Shown here in pieces: positions 32,521-41,022 of a DNA stretch of 47,066 nt. The notes beneath the pieces are model-generated. The model saw nothing but the letters and a program-made list of their open reading frames with translations. It searched no databases and was not told the DNA's origin. This stretch comes from an uncultured Clostridia bacterium (GTDB taxonomy: Bacteria; Bacillota; Clostridia; Oscillospirales; Acutalibacteraceae), in assembly GCA_944384905.1 (NCBI GenBank), contig CALWVE010000022.1:1-47066 (forward strand), in the 5' to 3' direction. Position 1 is the stretch's first letter, and every line of letters begins with the position of its first letter. Made by a program: the position numbers and the translations under genes.

Positions 32521-35500
32521 TTACCAATAAAGTTTATAGGTGCAAATCTGGAACGGCTTTACCGTAAGCGAAACGCTGTTCCCTTCTACGGCCTCTCCAG
32601 AGTCGTGCTCAAGCAGATTGCAGGGCACCATCTTTTTCACCGGGAAATCGGAAGAAAGCGTGATCTTCGATGTGCCGCCGCGGCATTCATGGAAGCGCAC
32701 AATCAGGCAGTTTTCGTCTTCGGCCTTTTTGACAACATCAATCTGTACACTGTTATCCGAAACACTGACCAGCCGACGGGTTTCCTTCAATCCGCCGCAG
32801 ACCACCTGCGCCGGCAGATTCAGACGGTTGGCCTGCTCAATGGTGCCTCCCTCTGTTACAGAACCTGTATGCGGATACAAAGAATAGGCAAACGAATGCT
32901 CGCCCATATCGGCCGCATAGTCGGGAGACTTGGCGCTCTTGAGCAGCGTGAGCTTCATGGCGTTATCTTTAATATTGTAGCCGTATTTACAGTTATTCAG
33001 CAGACTGACACCGTAGCCCGTTTCGGAAAGATCGGCCCATTTATGTCCGCAGACTTCAAATCTGGCCCAATCCCAGCTTTGGTTCCAGTGCGTGGGACGT
33101 TCCACATGGCCAAATTGAATATCATACGTCGCTTTGGTGGAGCGGATATCCGTATAGAACGCCGCCTTGAGCAGACGATGGTCTTCGTGCCAATCCACCT
33201 GCGTATCAAAATCAATAGCAGGCGTATGCGCATAGAAAATCACATCCTGGGTGATTTTAGACTTACGATAGGGATACACAAACCGTACAACCGTGCGCAG
33301 GGAATTGCTTTCCACCACTTCCGGCGCAGCTTGTGCTTTGGCCGTCTCCATCTTCTGGGTGTAGAAAATATCAATATCCCAGGCGTCGTAGTTGACAGGT
33401 TTGTCTTCAAATACTTCGAGCACGTTGCCGAGCTGACCGTCTTTTAATACCGAACGGCCCGCTTTTTTATCAAACAGTTTTTCGATCTGGCCGTCTTCGT
33501 TCCAGGAAACAGAATAAAACGGCGTTTCCAGCGTACGGCCACTCATCGTGAAAGGAGAAGATTCTTCTTTAAGCGAGCCCGGCACAAACGCCAGATTCTC
33601 GAAAGCAAACGGCTTGACATCGGCCAATACGCGATACCCGTTTTCCGCTTTTTCAGCGGGCAGCGTTTTGCCCGTTTCATCGCAGAACGATCCGTCGCGC
33701 GTTTCGGGGATAAACAGAAGTTCCTTTCCGCCGAAGCTGTTAGTCGAATAAACGCCGTAGGTGTTTTCCTTTTCGCTGCCCAATGTATTCAGCGCACGGG
33801 AAAGGACGCCGTCCGCCCGCTTTTCGGCCGCTTCGTAGTTGATATGTGAATCCTCGTACACTTCATGAATAGAAGAACCGGGGATAATATCATGGAACTG
33901 ATGCAGCAGAATGCACTCCCAGCTATCCTGAAGCTGTTTCTGGGCATATTCCCCGCCCAAAATAAAGGCCACGGAAGAAATCCATTCGATTTGAGCCAGT
34001 TTGTTTTCCAGTCTGCGGTTCGTCTTTTTATTGTAGGCCTGCGAAGTATAGGTGCCGCGATGATATTCCAGATACAACTCGCCGTCCCAGGTATGGACAT
34101 AGCGATCGGATTTTTCCACGTTTTCATGAATCCGGCGGAAAAAGTCGCCTGCACGGCCTGTACGGATATTCGGAAGACCCGGGATCTTATCCATCGCCCG
34201 GCGGGTTTCCAGCATATCGCGCGTCACACCGCCGCCGCCGTCTCCGTAGCCATAAGAAACCAGGACTTCGTGGCTGAGTTCTTTATTTTTGAAAGCTTTC
34301 CAGCTACCCATAGCCGAATGAGGAGAAACCATGCCGTTATAGGTGGCATAGCGCAGGGAAGTATCCTGTCCTTCTCCGGGCGTATCGATGAAATACGTGA
34401 GAATTTCGGTTCCGTCGATACCACGCCACTTAAACAGATCCTGCGGAATATTGTTATACTGGTTCCAGCTGATCTTTGTGGTCATGAATGTATCGATTTC
34501 GCACAGTTTAAGAATCTGCGGAAGCGCCCAGCTATAGCCAAACACATCGGGGAGCCACAAATATTCGCACTTGGTTCCAAACTCATGCTCCAAAAAGCGC
34601 GTGCCGTGCAGGAACTGGCGCACAAGCGCTTCTCCGGAAGAAATATTGCAGTCGGCTTCTACCCACATGCCGCCTTCGGCTTCCCACTTGCCCTCGGCCA
34701 CCCGCTTTTGGATGCCGGCATACAATTCGGGGCAATCTTCCTTAATATATTTATAAAGCTGCGGCTGCGTCTGCAGGAAAACAAATTCGTCATATCGTTC
34801 CATCAGACGCAAAACCGTGGAAAACGAACGCTGCGCCTTTTCACGCGTGTGCTTCAAACGCCACAGCCACGCCACATCGATATGCGTATGCCCTACATAG
34901 GTAACCGACACATCGGTGTGCTTTTCCATGGCGTCCAGTTCCGCCATCAAAACGGCATGCGCCTGATCGGCGGATGCATAGAAACGGTCTTCGTCCCAAT
35001 CGATACACTGCAAAGCACGGTCAAGCGCCGCTTTCAGACGGCTGTAATTGGGATCTTCCTGCGGCAAAAGCTTCAGCGTGCCGGTGATCGCCTTGGCAAA
35101 GTAATAAAGCTCATCCGTATTTTTATGAAGATAAGCAAAATCCGCCTGCTTGAGCTGATGGTAAAACGTGCGGTGCAGTCCGCCGCCTTCCAGACCGGTC
35201 CAAAGCAAAAACGTAAGCGTGGCGCTCTTGCCTTCCATACCGTCGAAAACAACTTCATTATGATAGGTATCTACGCCCTGATACGGATGACGATCCACAT
35301 ACAAAAGCGATTCAAAGCCGCTGTTGAAGCCGCCGCCGGTTTCTCCGAAGTTAAACAGGCCCACAACCTGGCAGCCCTCTTCGGCTTTGGGGAAAACAAC
35401 TTCCTTTTCGATCCACAGGTAACGGTCTCTGCCCACAAAATGATCGTTCAGCGCAAAGGGTTCTCCCTCAATTTTCTGCGGCACTTCATGATACGACTGA

Positions 35501-35616
35501 TCGGACGGCAAATCACCGGGCTTGGCGCGAAACGGAGCTAAGCACTGGTGTCCAAAATAGCGGCGCTTCTCCAATTCCTCCACACGGCGATCAAATTTGT
35601 CTAATGTAAAAAACAC
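32521..35616 (-). CDS. Alpha-mannosidase, glycoside hydrolase family 38
   Basis: A 1031-residue enzyme. The N-terminal GH38 alpha/beta domain opens with the metal-binding signature VGHTHIDVAWLWRLKHTREKAQRSF (about residues 240-264). It contains WVEADCNISSGEALVRQFLHG, where the Asp is the nucleophile, then DVFGYSWALPQILKLCEID and the long C-terminal beta domain. It removes alpha-linked mannose from glycans and is cytoplasmic in bacteria, as no signal peptide is visible. The GTG start 35616 follows GAGGAGG at good spacing and gives the expected MFFTLDKF N-terminus. It lies 124 bp after the UroD-like stop, so membership of that operon is probable but not certain. Confidence 0.93.
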   Translation of the reverse strand: MFFTLDKFDRRVEELEKRRYFGHQCLAPFRAKPGDLPSDQSYHEVPQKIEGEPFALNDHFVGRDRYLWIEKEVVFPKAEEGCQVVGLFNFGETGGGFNSGFESLLYVDRHPYQGVDTYHNEVVFDGMEGKSATLTFLLWTGLEGGGLHRTFYHQLKQADFAYLHKNTDELYYFAKAITGTLKLLPQEDPNYSRLKAALDRALQCIDWDEDRFYASADQAHAVLMAELDAMEKHTDVSVTYVGHTHIDVAWLWRLKHTREKAQRSFSTVLRLMERYDEFVFLQTQPQLYKYIKEDCPELYAGIQKRVAEGKWEAEGGMWVEADCNISSGEALVRQFLHGTRFLEHEFGTKCEYLWLPDVFGYSWALPQILKLCEIDTFMTTKISWNQYNNIPQDLFKWRGIDGTEILTYFIDTPGEGQDTSLRYATYNGMVSPHSAMGSWKAFKNKELSHEVLVSYGYGDGGGGVTRDMLETRRAMDKIPGLPNIRTGRAGDFFRRIHENVEKSDRYVHTWDGELYLEYHRGTYTSQAYNKKTNRRLENKLAQIEWISSVAFILGGEYAQKQLQDSWECILLHQFHDIIPGSSIHEVYEDSHINYEAAEKRADGVLSRALNTLGSEKENTYGVYSTNSFGGKELLFIPETRDGSFCDETGKTLPAEKAENGYRVLADVKPFAFENLAFVPGSLKEESSPFTMSGRTLETPFYSVSWNEDGQIEKLFDKKAGRSVLKDGQLGNVLEVFEDKPVNYDAWDIDIFYTQKMETAKAQAAPEVVESNSLRTVVRFVYPYRKSKITQDVIFYAHTPAIDFDTQVDWHEDHRLLKAAFYTDIRSTKATYDIQFGHVERPTHWNQSWDWARFEVCGHKWADLSETGYGVSLLNNCKYGYNIKDNAMKLTLLKSAKSPDYAADMGEHSFAYSLYPHTGSVTEGGTIEQANRLNLPAQVVCGGLKETRRLVSVSDNSVQIDVVKKAEDENCLIVRFHECRGGTSKITLSSDFPVKKMVPCNLLEHDSGEAVEGNSVSLTVKPFQICTYKLYW

Positions 35617-35740
35617 GTCAATCCTCCTCTACTCATCCCTGCGTTTTCAGGCGCACGGATTTTAAGCCAATTTACAATGTGAAAAAGCCTGCTGCCTGCC
35701 TCACACAGACAACAAGCCTTTTCAATCTATTCAAACTCCC

Positions 35741-36829
35741 TCATTCCTTACCTGTACGATAAGCCGAAAGCGCTACACCGCTTTGAACCATACCGCGCAG
35801 GTTTCGGCCGGCTTTTCCGGCACGAAGAACTTCGCTGCTATCGAGACCAATAATAATCTTTCCCTGATCGATGGATGCGGCATAGATTTTTTCCATGTCG
35901 TTCCATTCGGGCTGAGAAAGATTGATACAGCTTAAGCCTTCCATTTCACAGGCTGCGCCGATGTAGTGGTCACCGCGGCCGCAGAAATGCATGCCGCCGC
36001 CAATGGCTTTGAATACACGCTGATCATAGGGCATCACAAACTCGCGATACAGCGCTTCAGAAAGATTCATCACCGCATCGTTGCGCAGAATGGTCCTACC
36101 CTTATGCATCAGACCCCATTCAATGGAATGTTCGGCATCATAAGCGGGGAACATTTCCTGCCATTTGGCCGTAAAATCCAGATACACATTCGTCATGTGA
36201 TCGAGCGCCTGATGAACCAGTTCCGGCTCATCGTAGAAGGCGTAATAAATGTCGGCACCGGCCAGCATATCCACCAGCGGGAACGGTCCCTGTAAGTCGG
36301 GATTATACAGGTAGACATAGCGCGTAATCAGCGGATAATCTTTGGTGAGTTCTTTCCAGCGGCGGCCGAATTCGAACACCAGCGGAGCCAGTCCGCGGGT
36401 GTAATCGATTTTGCGCTCATCGGCAATCACCTGCAGCGCTTCTACGCCGTCTGCCAGCGGACGCGTACCGGGCAGCGTATCCACTTCATCTTTCAGGCGG
36501 AACAATTCCGCGCCGAACATCGTGGGAATGATGCCCGTGCCGTAGTTGGCGCGCGCGCTCAAAAGCAATCCCGATTCACCGGCCAGCGTATCGGATACAC
36601 CCTTCAGCTGCAGATACAGCATCAGATCCATATCGTCAAAAGCCTGGTTGATCACGACTTTCGGCCATTCCAGAGAAGAAGGAATCGGCGTACGGCGCGG
36701 CGAAAAGAACGGATCGGCGCATTTCAGCTCGCAGAAATCCAGCCATTCGCGCTCCAGACGCTCTTCCTGTGCCGCGTCAATTCTGGATTCGACATCTTCT
36801 AAAAATCGCTTAAGCTCCAAATTTGCCAT
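35741..36829 (-). CDS. UroD/MtaA-family protein (likely not uroporphyrinogen decarboxylase)
   Basis: A 362-residue TIM-barrel protein of the URO-D superfamily. MHFCGRGDHYIGAACEMEGLSC carries an H-x-C pair and a later Cys, as in the zinc site of the methyltransferase branch (MtaA, CmuA). The heme-pathway UroD signature of the N-terminus is absent. GIIPTMFGAEL, GRRWKELTKDYPL and IEWGLMHKGRTIL are typical of homologues found in sugar gene clusters of Clostridia. The ATG 36829 lies 1 bp before the Gfo/Idh stop and fits the family start; an upstream frame is not supported. Possible roles are corrinoid-linked methyl or one-carbon transfer, but no corrinoid protein is adjacent. Confidence 0.75.
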   Translation of the reverse strand: MANLELKRFLEDVESRIDAAQEERLEREWLDFCELKCADPFFSPRRTPIPSSLEWPKVVINQAFDDMDLMLYLQLKGVSDTLAGESGLLLSARANYGTGIIPTMFGAELFRLKDEVDTLPGTRPLADGVEALQVIADERKIDYTRGLAPLVFEFGRRWKELTKDYPLITRYVYLYNPDLQGPFPLVDMLAGADIYYAFYDEPELVHQALDHMTNVYLDFTAKWQEMFPAYDAEHSIEWGLMHKGRTILRNDAVMNLSEALYREFVMPYDQRVFKAIGGGMHFCGRGDHYIGAACEMEGLSCINLSQPEWNDMEKIYAASIDQGKIIIGLDSSEVLRAGKAGRNLRGMVQSGVALSAYRTGKE

Positions 36830-36830
36830 T

Positions 36831-37838
36831 TTACAGACACACCTCTTGATGCAGTTCACTGGAGCGCTTGGCGGCTTCCAGAATGCGGGAAAGACGCAGG
36901 GCACTTTCGAGCGTTACGAAATACGGCTCTTCCCCACGCAGTGCACGGGCAATATGCGGATAGATTTCGAATTCATCGCCGTAGATGTTGCCTTCGCAGG
37001 TAACGGTGTATTCTTTGTGTTCCACTTTGGAACGATATTCCGATTTATCCACATGTTCGGGCAGCTTGATGCTGTGAACCTTGATCTCGTGGTCATGTGC
37101 ATAAATCGTGCCGCGATCGCCCTGGATAACCCAGCTCGGATAATCGCCGGCGGCAATCAGGTATTCCGATACAACCGTCACGCCGTTTTCCAGATGGCAG
37201 ATCACGCGCAGGTTATCTTCCACATCACCAGGATTGATCGTCTGGCGCAGGTTGCCGTACACATATTTTACCGGGGAATCGGTAAGCTGCAGCGGCTGGT
37301 CGATCAGGTGCGGACCCCAGTTGAGCAGGTAGCCGCCGCCGTATTTGCTTTCGGTCTGCCAATCGAAGCGCAGGCCGAACGTGCAGGCGCTGCGGCGGAT
37401 TTCAAACACACGGCCGATATCGCCGCGGTCGATAATTTCTTTAATTGCGCGCAGATCAACACCAAAACGGGCAGGCAGCCACGGGAACAGCTTGCGGCCA
37501 CTGATCTGCTGAGCCGCGATCATGCGCTGGGCGTCGAGTACATTGGTAGCCCAGGGCTTGGTTACCAGCACATGGGCGCCGGCCATCAGGCAGTCGATCG
37601 CCATCTGGGCGTGCTGGCTGGAACGGGTAACAATTACCACAAATTCCGGCTTTTCCACTTCCAGCATCTGATGGTAGTCATCATAAATGGGGCAGCCAAA
37701 GCGCTTTTTGGCTTTTTCCTGTGCTTCGGGATCGATATCACAAACGGCTACAACTTCAAAATCATCATATTTTTCGATAGGATTGGCGTGCATGGTGCTG
37801 CCGTTGCGGCCATATCCCAGAATCGCGGTACGAATCAT
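36831..37838 (-). CDS. Gfo/Idh/MocA family oxidoreductase
   Basis: A 335-residue NAD-dependent dehydrogenase. The N-terminal Rossmann fold begins IRTAILGYGRNGSTMHANPI (glycine-rich loop GYGRNG), VVAVCDIDPEAQEKAKKRFG, and VLVTKPWATN (the family EKP counterpart, TKPW). The substrate domain has YGGGYLLNWGPHLIDQPL, where the family's catalytic Asp is replaced by NWG followed by His. Start 37838 follows CAGGAGGC by eight bases and is the best family N-terminus. It sits in the sugar operon between the deaminase-like and UroD-like genes. Confidence 0.87.
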   Translation of the reverse strand: MIRTAILGYGRNGSTMHANPIEKYDDFEVVAVCDIDPEAQEKAKKRFGCPIYDDYHQMLEVEKPEFVVIVTRSSQHAQMAIDCLMAGAHVLVTKPWATNVLDAQRMIAAQQISGRKLFPWLPARFGVDLRAIKEIIDRGDIGRVFEIRRSACTFGLRFDWQTESKYGGGYLLNWGPHLIDQPLQLTDSPVKYVYGNLRQTINPGDVEDNLRVICHLENGVTVVSEYLIAAGDYPSWVIQGDRGTIYAHDHEIKVHSIKLPEHVDKSEYRSKVEHKEYTVTCEGNIYGDEFEIYPHIARALRGEEPYFVTLESALRLSRILEAAKRSSELHQEVCL

Positions 37839-37857
37839 TTTTAATGCCTCCTGAAAA

Positions 37858-38256
37858 TCATTCAAATCGTTTCGTTCCCCACCAATTGGGGACAAGTTCT
37901 TTCAGCAAAACCGATTTTTCGGGTTCCAAATCAACCAGAATTTCCATCTCTGGACTGTCTTTGTGAAGCTGCATCAAATATTCGCGGCAAGCCCCGCAGG
38001 GAGACCCCACGCTGCCGTCGCGCATGACACACACCAGCCGCACGATTTTGCTTTCGCCGTTGGTAATCATATTCGCAATCGCGTTACGTTCGGCGCACAT
38101 ACCCAGCGTGCAGGCCGTATCGATGCAGACGCCCGTATAAACGTTTCCGCTTTCCGTAAGAATAGCCGCGGCCACGCCTCCCGCTTCGATAAACGGAGAA
38201 ACCATACGCGGGTTCAGCTTTTCTTTTGCCTTGTTATACAGTTCTTTCCATTCCAC
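37858..38256 (-). CDS. cdd: Cytidine deaminase-like protein
   Basis: A 132-residue zinc hydrolase of the CDA fold. The zinc and catalytic residues are C54-A-E56 in MCAERNAI and C87/C90 in SPCGACREY. FIEAGGVAAAILTESGNVYTGVCIDTACTLG is the typical N-terminal half, and the C-terminal end KELVPNWWGTKRFE is shorter than in homotetrameric CDA of enteric type but usual in Bacillota. It deaminates cytidine or deoxycytidine in the nucleotide salvage family. Its place inside a carbohydrate operon is unusual and may indicate a related aminated-sugar or blasticidin-type substrate. Confidence 0.83.
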   Translation of the reverse strand: MEWKELYNKAKEKLNPRMVSPFIEAGGVAAAILTESGNVYTGVCIDTACTLGMCAERNAIANMITNGESKIVRLVCVMRDGSVGSPCGACREYLMQLHKDSPEMEILVDLEPEKSVLLKELVPNWWGTKRFE

Positions 38257-38294
38257 AAAGATTCACCCCTTTGGTTGAAATTTAAAAATCTTGA

Positions 38295-39113
38295 TTATCT
38301 GTATGCAATACCGGCGGTTTTCAGCAGGCCGGTCAAAGCCTCATACGCTTTGGCAAAACGTTCGGGACCCGAGAAGCCCTTGAACTGTCCAGCCACAGCC
38401 AGATGCGGCTCCAATGTAAGGAACATATCCTGTCCGGCGAAAGCCTGCAGAACCTGACTTACCTGCCCGTCGCCTTCACCGGCGGGAACGATCACGCCGT
38501 CGCTGTGGCGGGAATCTTTGATATGCATATAGGAAACAAAGTTTTTCACCTGCGGCAGGCTCTGATCAAACGGATCTTCCCCAGCAGCCACGAAGTTTGA
38601 AGGATCGAAAACAGCCTTGAAGTTCGGGCGGTTTACGCTTTCCAAAATATCGCGGCAGCGGACGCTGGCCTCGCCGTAGATGCGGGCTTCGTTTTCGTGC
38701 AGAATATCGATGCCGGATTTAGCCGCCAGATCGGCGATTTTTCCCAGCCGCTCGATCACTTCTTCGCGATACGTATCCATCTCATCCTTTTCCATATAGA
38801 ACGAGAAAACGCGGATACGCGGGCAATCCAGCTTTTCGGCCACCTGAATGGCGCGCTCGGTCTGGCGCAGATACTCGTCGCTTGTATCGGTGATCGGTGT
38901 TTTGCCGATCGGAGAACCGATCGAAGAAATTCCTACGCCGCGCGCTTTAATCGTGCGGGCAATTTCATCAATCTGTTCATCGGTGAGTTTAAGCACGCCC
39001 ACGTCTTCTACAGAACGCAGCGAAAGCCAGCCCACGTTCAGTTTTTCCATTACATCCAGTTGTTCCGAAAGACCGGGCGCGATCTCATCGGCAAAACAGC
39101 TTATTTTGTACAT
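38295..39113 (-). CDS. TIM-barrel sugar phosphate isomerase/epimerase
   Basis: A 272-residue AP-endonuclease-2-like barrel. The Glu of DILHENEARIYG, the Asp of FKAVFDPSNFVAAG, the His of FVSYMHIKDSRH and the Glu of MFLTLEPHLAV are the metal ligands. The N-terminus YKISCFADEIAPGL is the usual start for this group. Homologues act as D-tagatose- or D-psicose-3-epimerases or inosose-related enzymes. The stop codon of the upstream barrel gene overlaps its start by 13 bp. Confidence 0.85.
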   Translation of the reverse strand: MYKISCFADEIAPGLSEQLDVMEKLNVGWLSLRSVEDVGVLKLTDEQIDEIARTIKARGVGISSIGSPIGKTPITDTSDEYLRQTERAIQVAEKLDCPRIRVFSFYMEKDEMDTYREEVIERLGKIADLAAKSGIDILHENEARIYGEASVRCRDILESVNRPNFKAVFDPSNFVAAGEDPFDQSLPQVKNFVSYMHIKDSRHSDGVIVPAGEGDGQVSQVLQAFAGQDMFLTLEPHLAVAGQFKGFSGPERFAKAYEALTGLLKTAGIAYR

Positions 39114-39904
39114 AAAACTTCCTCCTCATAGCGACGCATGGTTGCGATTTCTTTGTGCAGATAATCCGGCTCATCCCAGCCGATCCACTCCCCGCTCAGA
39201 TAACCGTCATAGCCGATACGGTCAAGTTCGCGCAAAACGGCGCGGTGGTCAATGGCACCGGTGCCGATGGGGCTGAATCCCAGCTTGGGAATATACGTTC
39301 CGCCATGCATATGAACATGTTTGATATAGGGAGCCAAAACGGCGGCAGATTCTTCTTCGCTGAAATGAGCGGCCAAACGGGTATGCATGACATCCCAGTT
39401 GACGCCGATATGTTTGCCGCTGCACTGCTTCATAACAGAAGCCACGCGCACCGGATCACACCAATGGTCGTGCGTTTCCAGGCAAAGCGTTACATCGGAT
39501 TCGCCGATTTCATCCGAAAGCGTATCGAGCGCCTTTACCATCCGCTCAATGGCGGCGGTATAGGTATCGTCCTCTTCTACGGCTCCGCCAAAAATACGGA
39601 TACGCGGAATACCCAAATCGCGGCACACATCGATGGCGCGGCGAGCCGATTCCACATTCTGTTCGAGCGTCGATTTTCCGGCCAGCTGAACAGACGTTGC
39701 CAGGCAGCAAAGCTTTACCGAGCTCTCGGCTGCAATCGCACGTACTTCGCAGCGGGCATCGGCACTCATATCCAGTTCGATGCCGTGCTTATGCTTGCTG
39801 TCTACACGCGGTTCAAATCCGCTGTAGCCCAAATCTTCGGCTGTTTTCAATGCGGTTTTTAAATCTGCTTCGGGACAGGAAAAGCTCATAAACGAATATT
39901 TCAT
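39101..39904 (-). CDS. TIM-barrel sugar phosphate isomerase/epimerase, second copy
   Basis: A 267-residue paralogous barrel. Catalytic-type segments are VTLCLETHDHWCDP (Glu), IGVNWDVMHTRLAAH (Asp), HVHMHGGTYIP (His) and DGYLSGEWIGWDEPD (Glu). The N-terminal KYSFMSFSCPEADLKTAL and the His-rich middle separate it from the 38295 paralogue, so the two probably act on successive sugars. It is the first gene of the leftward sugar operon, directly behind the AraC control region, and has a good GGAGG site upstream. Confidence 0.85.
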   Translation of the reverse strand: MKYSFMSFSCPEADLKTALKTAEDLGYSGFEPRVDSKHKHGIELDMSADARCEVRAIAAESSVKLCCLATSVQLAGKSTLEQNVESARRAIDVCRDLGIPRIRIFGGAVEEDDTYTAAIERMVKALDTLSDEIGESDVTLCLETHDHWCDPVRVASVMKQCSGKHIGVNWDVMHTRLAAHFSEEESAAVLAPYIKHVHMHGGTYIPKLGFSPIGTGAIDHRAVLRELDRIGYDGYLSGEWIGWDEPDYLHKEIATMRRYEEEVLCTK

Positions 39905-39919
39905 TTCAAATTACCTCCG

Positions 39920-40027
39920 TTCCCCTTCTATGGTAGCTTGATTATATCATGAGTTTTAGACGATAAATAGCGATATGTTGACCATAAACTTAGAAATATT
40001 GACTTTATGATTTTCGTTCCTTATAAT
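39920..40027. promoter_or_regulatory. Divergent control region of the sugar operon and araC
   Basis: Plus-strand promoter for the AraC gene: TTGACT (39999-40004), 17-bp spacer, TATAAT (40022-40027). Minus-strand promoter for the epimerase operon: TATAAT at about 39943-39948 with no good -35, as expected for an activator-dependent promoter. A 15-bp direct repeat (GA-AT-TTGAC-TA pattern) recurs at 39972-39986 and 39993-40007, exactly 21 bp apart, matching AraC-type tandem half-sites. Confidence 0.6.
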
Positions 40028-40051
40028 AAAGGAAAATGGAGGGGATTCTAC

Positions 40052-40942
40052 TTGAAAGCTTTGGATGTTTACGCGAGCGACACGGTAACCTGTCACCTTT
40101 CACAGTCTGTCGGCTACGAGATGGAAGCCATGCATATTCATGATGTTTATGAAATCTACATGGCCTTAAGCGATCAGGTTCGCTTTTTTGTCAATAACGG
40201 CATGTATCTTTTGGAAGAAAACGACATTATCCTATTTAAAAACAACGACCTGCATAAAGTCAGTGTTCCCCAGCAAAAGCTCTACAGCCGGTACATCATT
40301 ACCTTTCCCCCGGATGTTTTATGCACGCAGTTCAGCCAGGCCAAAACGCTGCTAACCTGTTTTGACTGGGAAAACGACGGCAGCCGTCATTTAAAGCTGA
40401 CCGCAGAGGAACAGGCGCGTTTTTTAAGTCTCGCTCAAGAGATGGAGCAGGAAAAAACTCAGCCGAATTTTTCTGATATCAGCCGATGGCTGAATTTGGG
40501 ACAAATGCTGCTTCTGCTGTGTGAAATTCAAAGCCGTTGTTCCAAAGAGAATCCGGTCAATGATGCGGGAAACTTTGTGCATATTCAGAAAGTCCTGCAA
40601 TACATCGATGAAAATTACACAGACAACATTTCTCTGGACACGCTCAGTTCCTATTGCTTTTTGAACAAATCCTATCTGTGCCGCCTGTTCAAGCGGGAAA
40701 CCGGCTTTCATATCCACGATTACATCGTTTACCGCCGCCTTTCGCAAGCTATGCTGCTGCTGCGAAACGGAGAAAGCGTAAACAACGCCGCTCGGCTTTC
40801 CGGATTTAGCAGCGATACATTTTTTATCACGGTTTTCCGTCAGCAGCTGGGGATGACGCCCTATCAATATGCCAAAAAGTTTAAAGCCAACTGCAAAACG
40901 CCCTTGAAAACGCCATCATTAAAACAAAAAAATGTTTTCTAA
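40052..40942 (+). CDS. AraC family transcriptional regulator
   Basis: A 296-residue regulator. The N-terminal cupin-type sugar-binding domain has MHIHDVYEIYMAL and YLLEENDIILFKNNDLHKV (about 28-70). The C-terminal tandem helix-turn-helix DNA-binding domain contains YTDNISLDTLSSYCFLNKSYLCRLFKRETG and NNAARLSGFSSDTFFITVFRQQLGMTPYQYAKK (about 197-285). The TTG 40052 is chosen because GGAGGGG lies seven bases upstream; the upstream ATG of the open frame overlaps the promoter. It probably controls the divergent epimerase-mannosidase operon. Confidence 0.92.
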   Translation: MKALDVYASDTVTCHLSQSVGYEMEAMHIHDVYEIYMALSDQVRFFVNNGMYLLEENDIILFKNNDLHKVSVPQQKLYSRYIITFPPDVLCTQFSQAKTLLTCFDWENDGSRHLKLTAEEQARFLSLAQEMEQEKTQPNFSDISRWLNLGQMLLLLCEIQSRCSKENPVNDAGNFVHIQKVLQYIDENYTDNISLDTLSSYCFLNKSYLCRLFKRETGFHIHDYIVYRRLSQAMLLLRNGESVNNAARLSGFSSDTFFITVFRQQLGMTPYQYAKKFKANCKTPLKTPSLKQKNVF

Positions 40943-40943
40943 A

Positions 40944-41000
40944 AAATTGCACCCCACTTGTCAGACAGCCGTCCAGCTGAAAACAAACGAGGTGCAATTT
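40944..41000 (-). terminator. Long-loop terminator between AraC and ABC permease genes
   Basis: Perfect 10-bp AAATTGCACC/GGTGCAATTT stem enclosing a 37-nt loop that itself has a GACAGCCGTC inner repeat. On the minus strand it is followed by a six-T run, so it can end the permease transcript. Confidence 0.65.
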
Positions 41001-41022
41001 GCATTTGGATAGATTTTTGCAA

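Noticed and set aside
33865..35541. 558-codon plus-strand frame opposite the GH38 gene
   Set aside because: Mirror frame of the mannosidase, without ribosome site or recognisable domain.
35617..35740. Possible hairpin between UroD-like and mannosidase genes
   Set aside because: The AAGCCT copies are direct, not inverted, repeats, so no stable stem forms.
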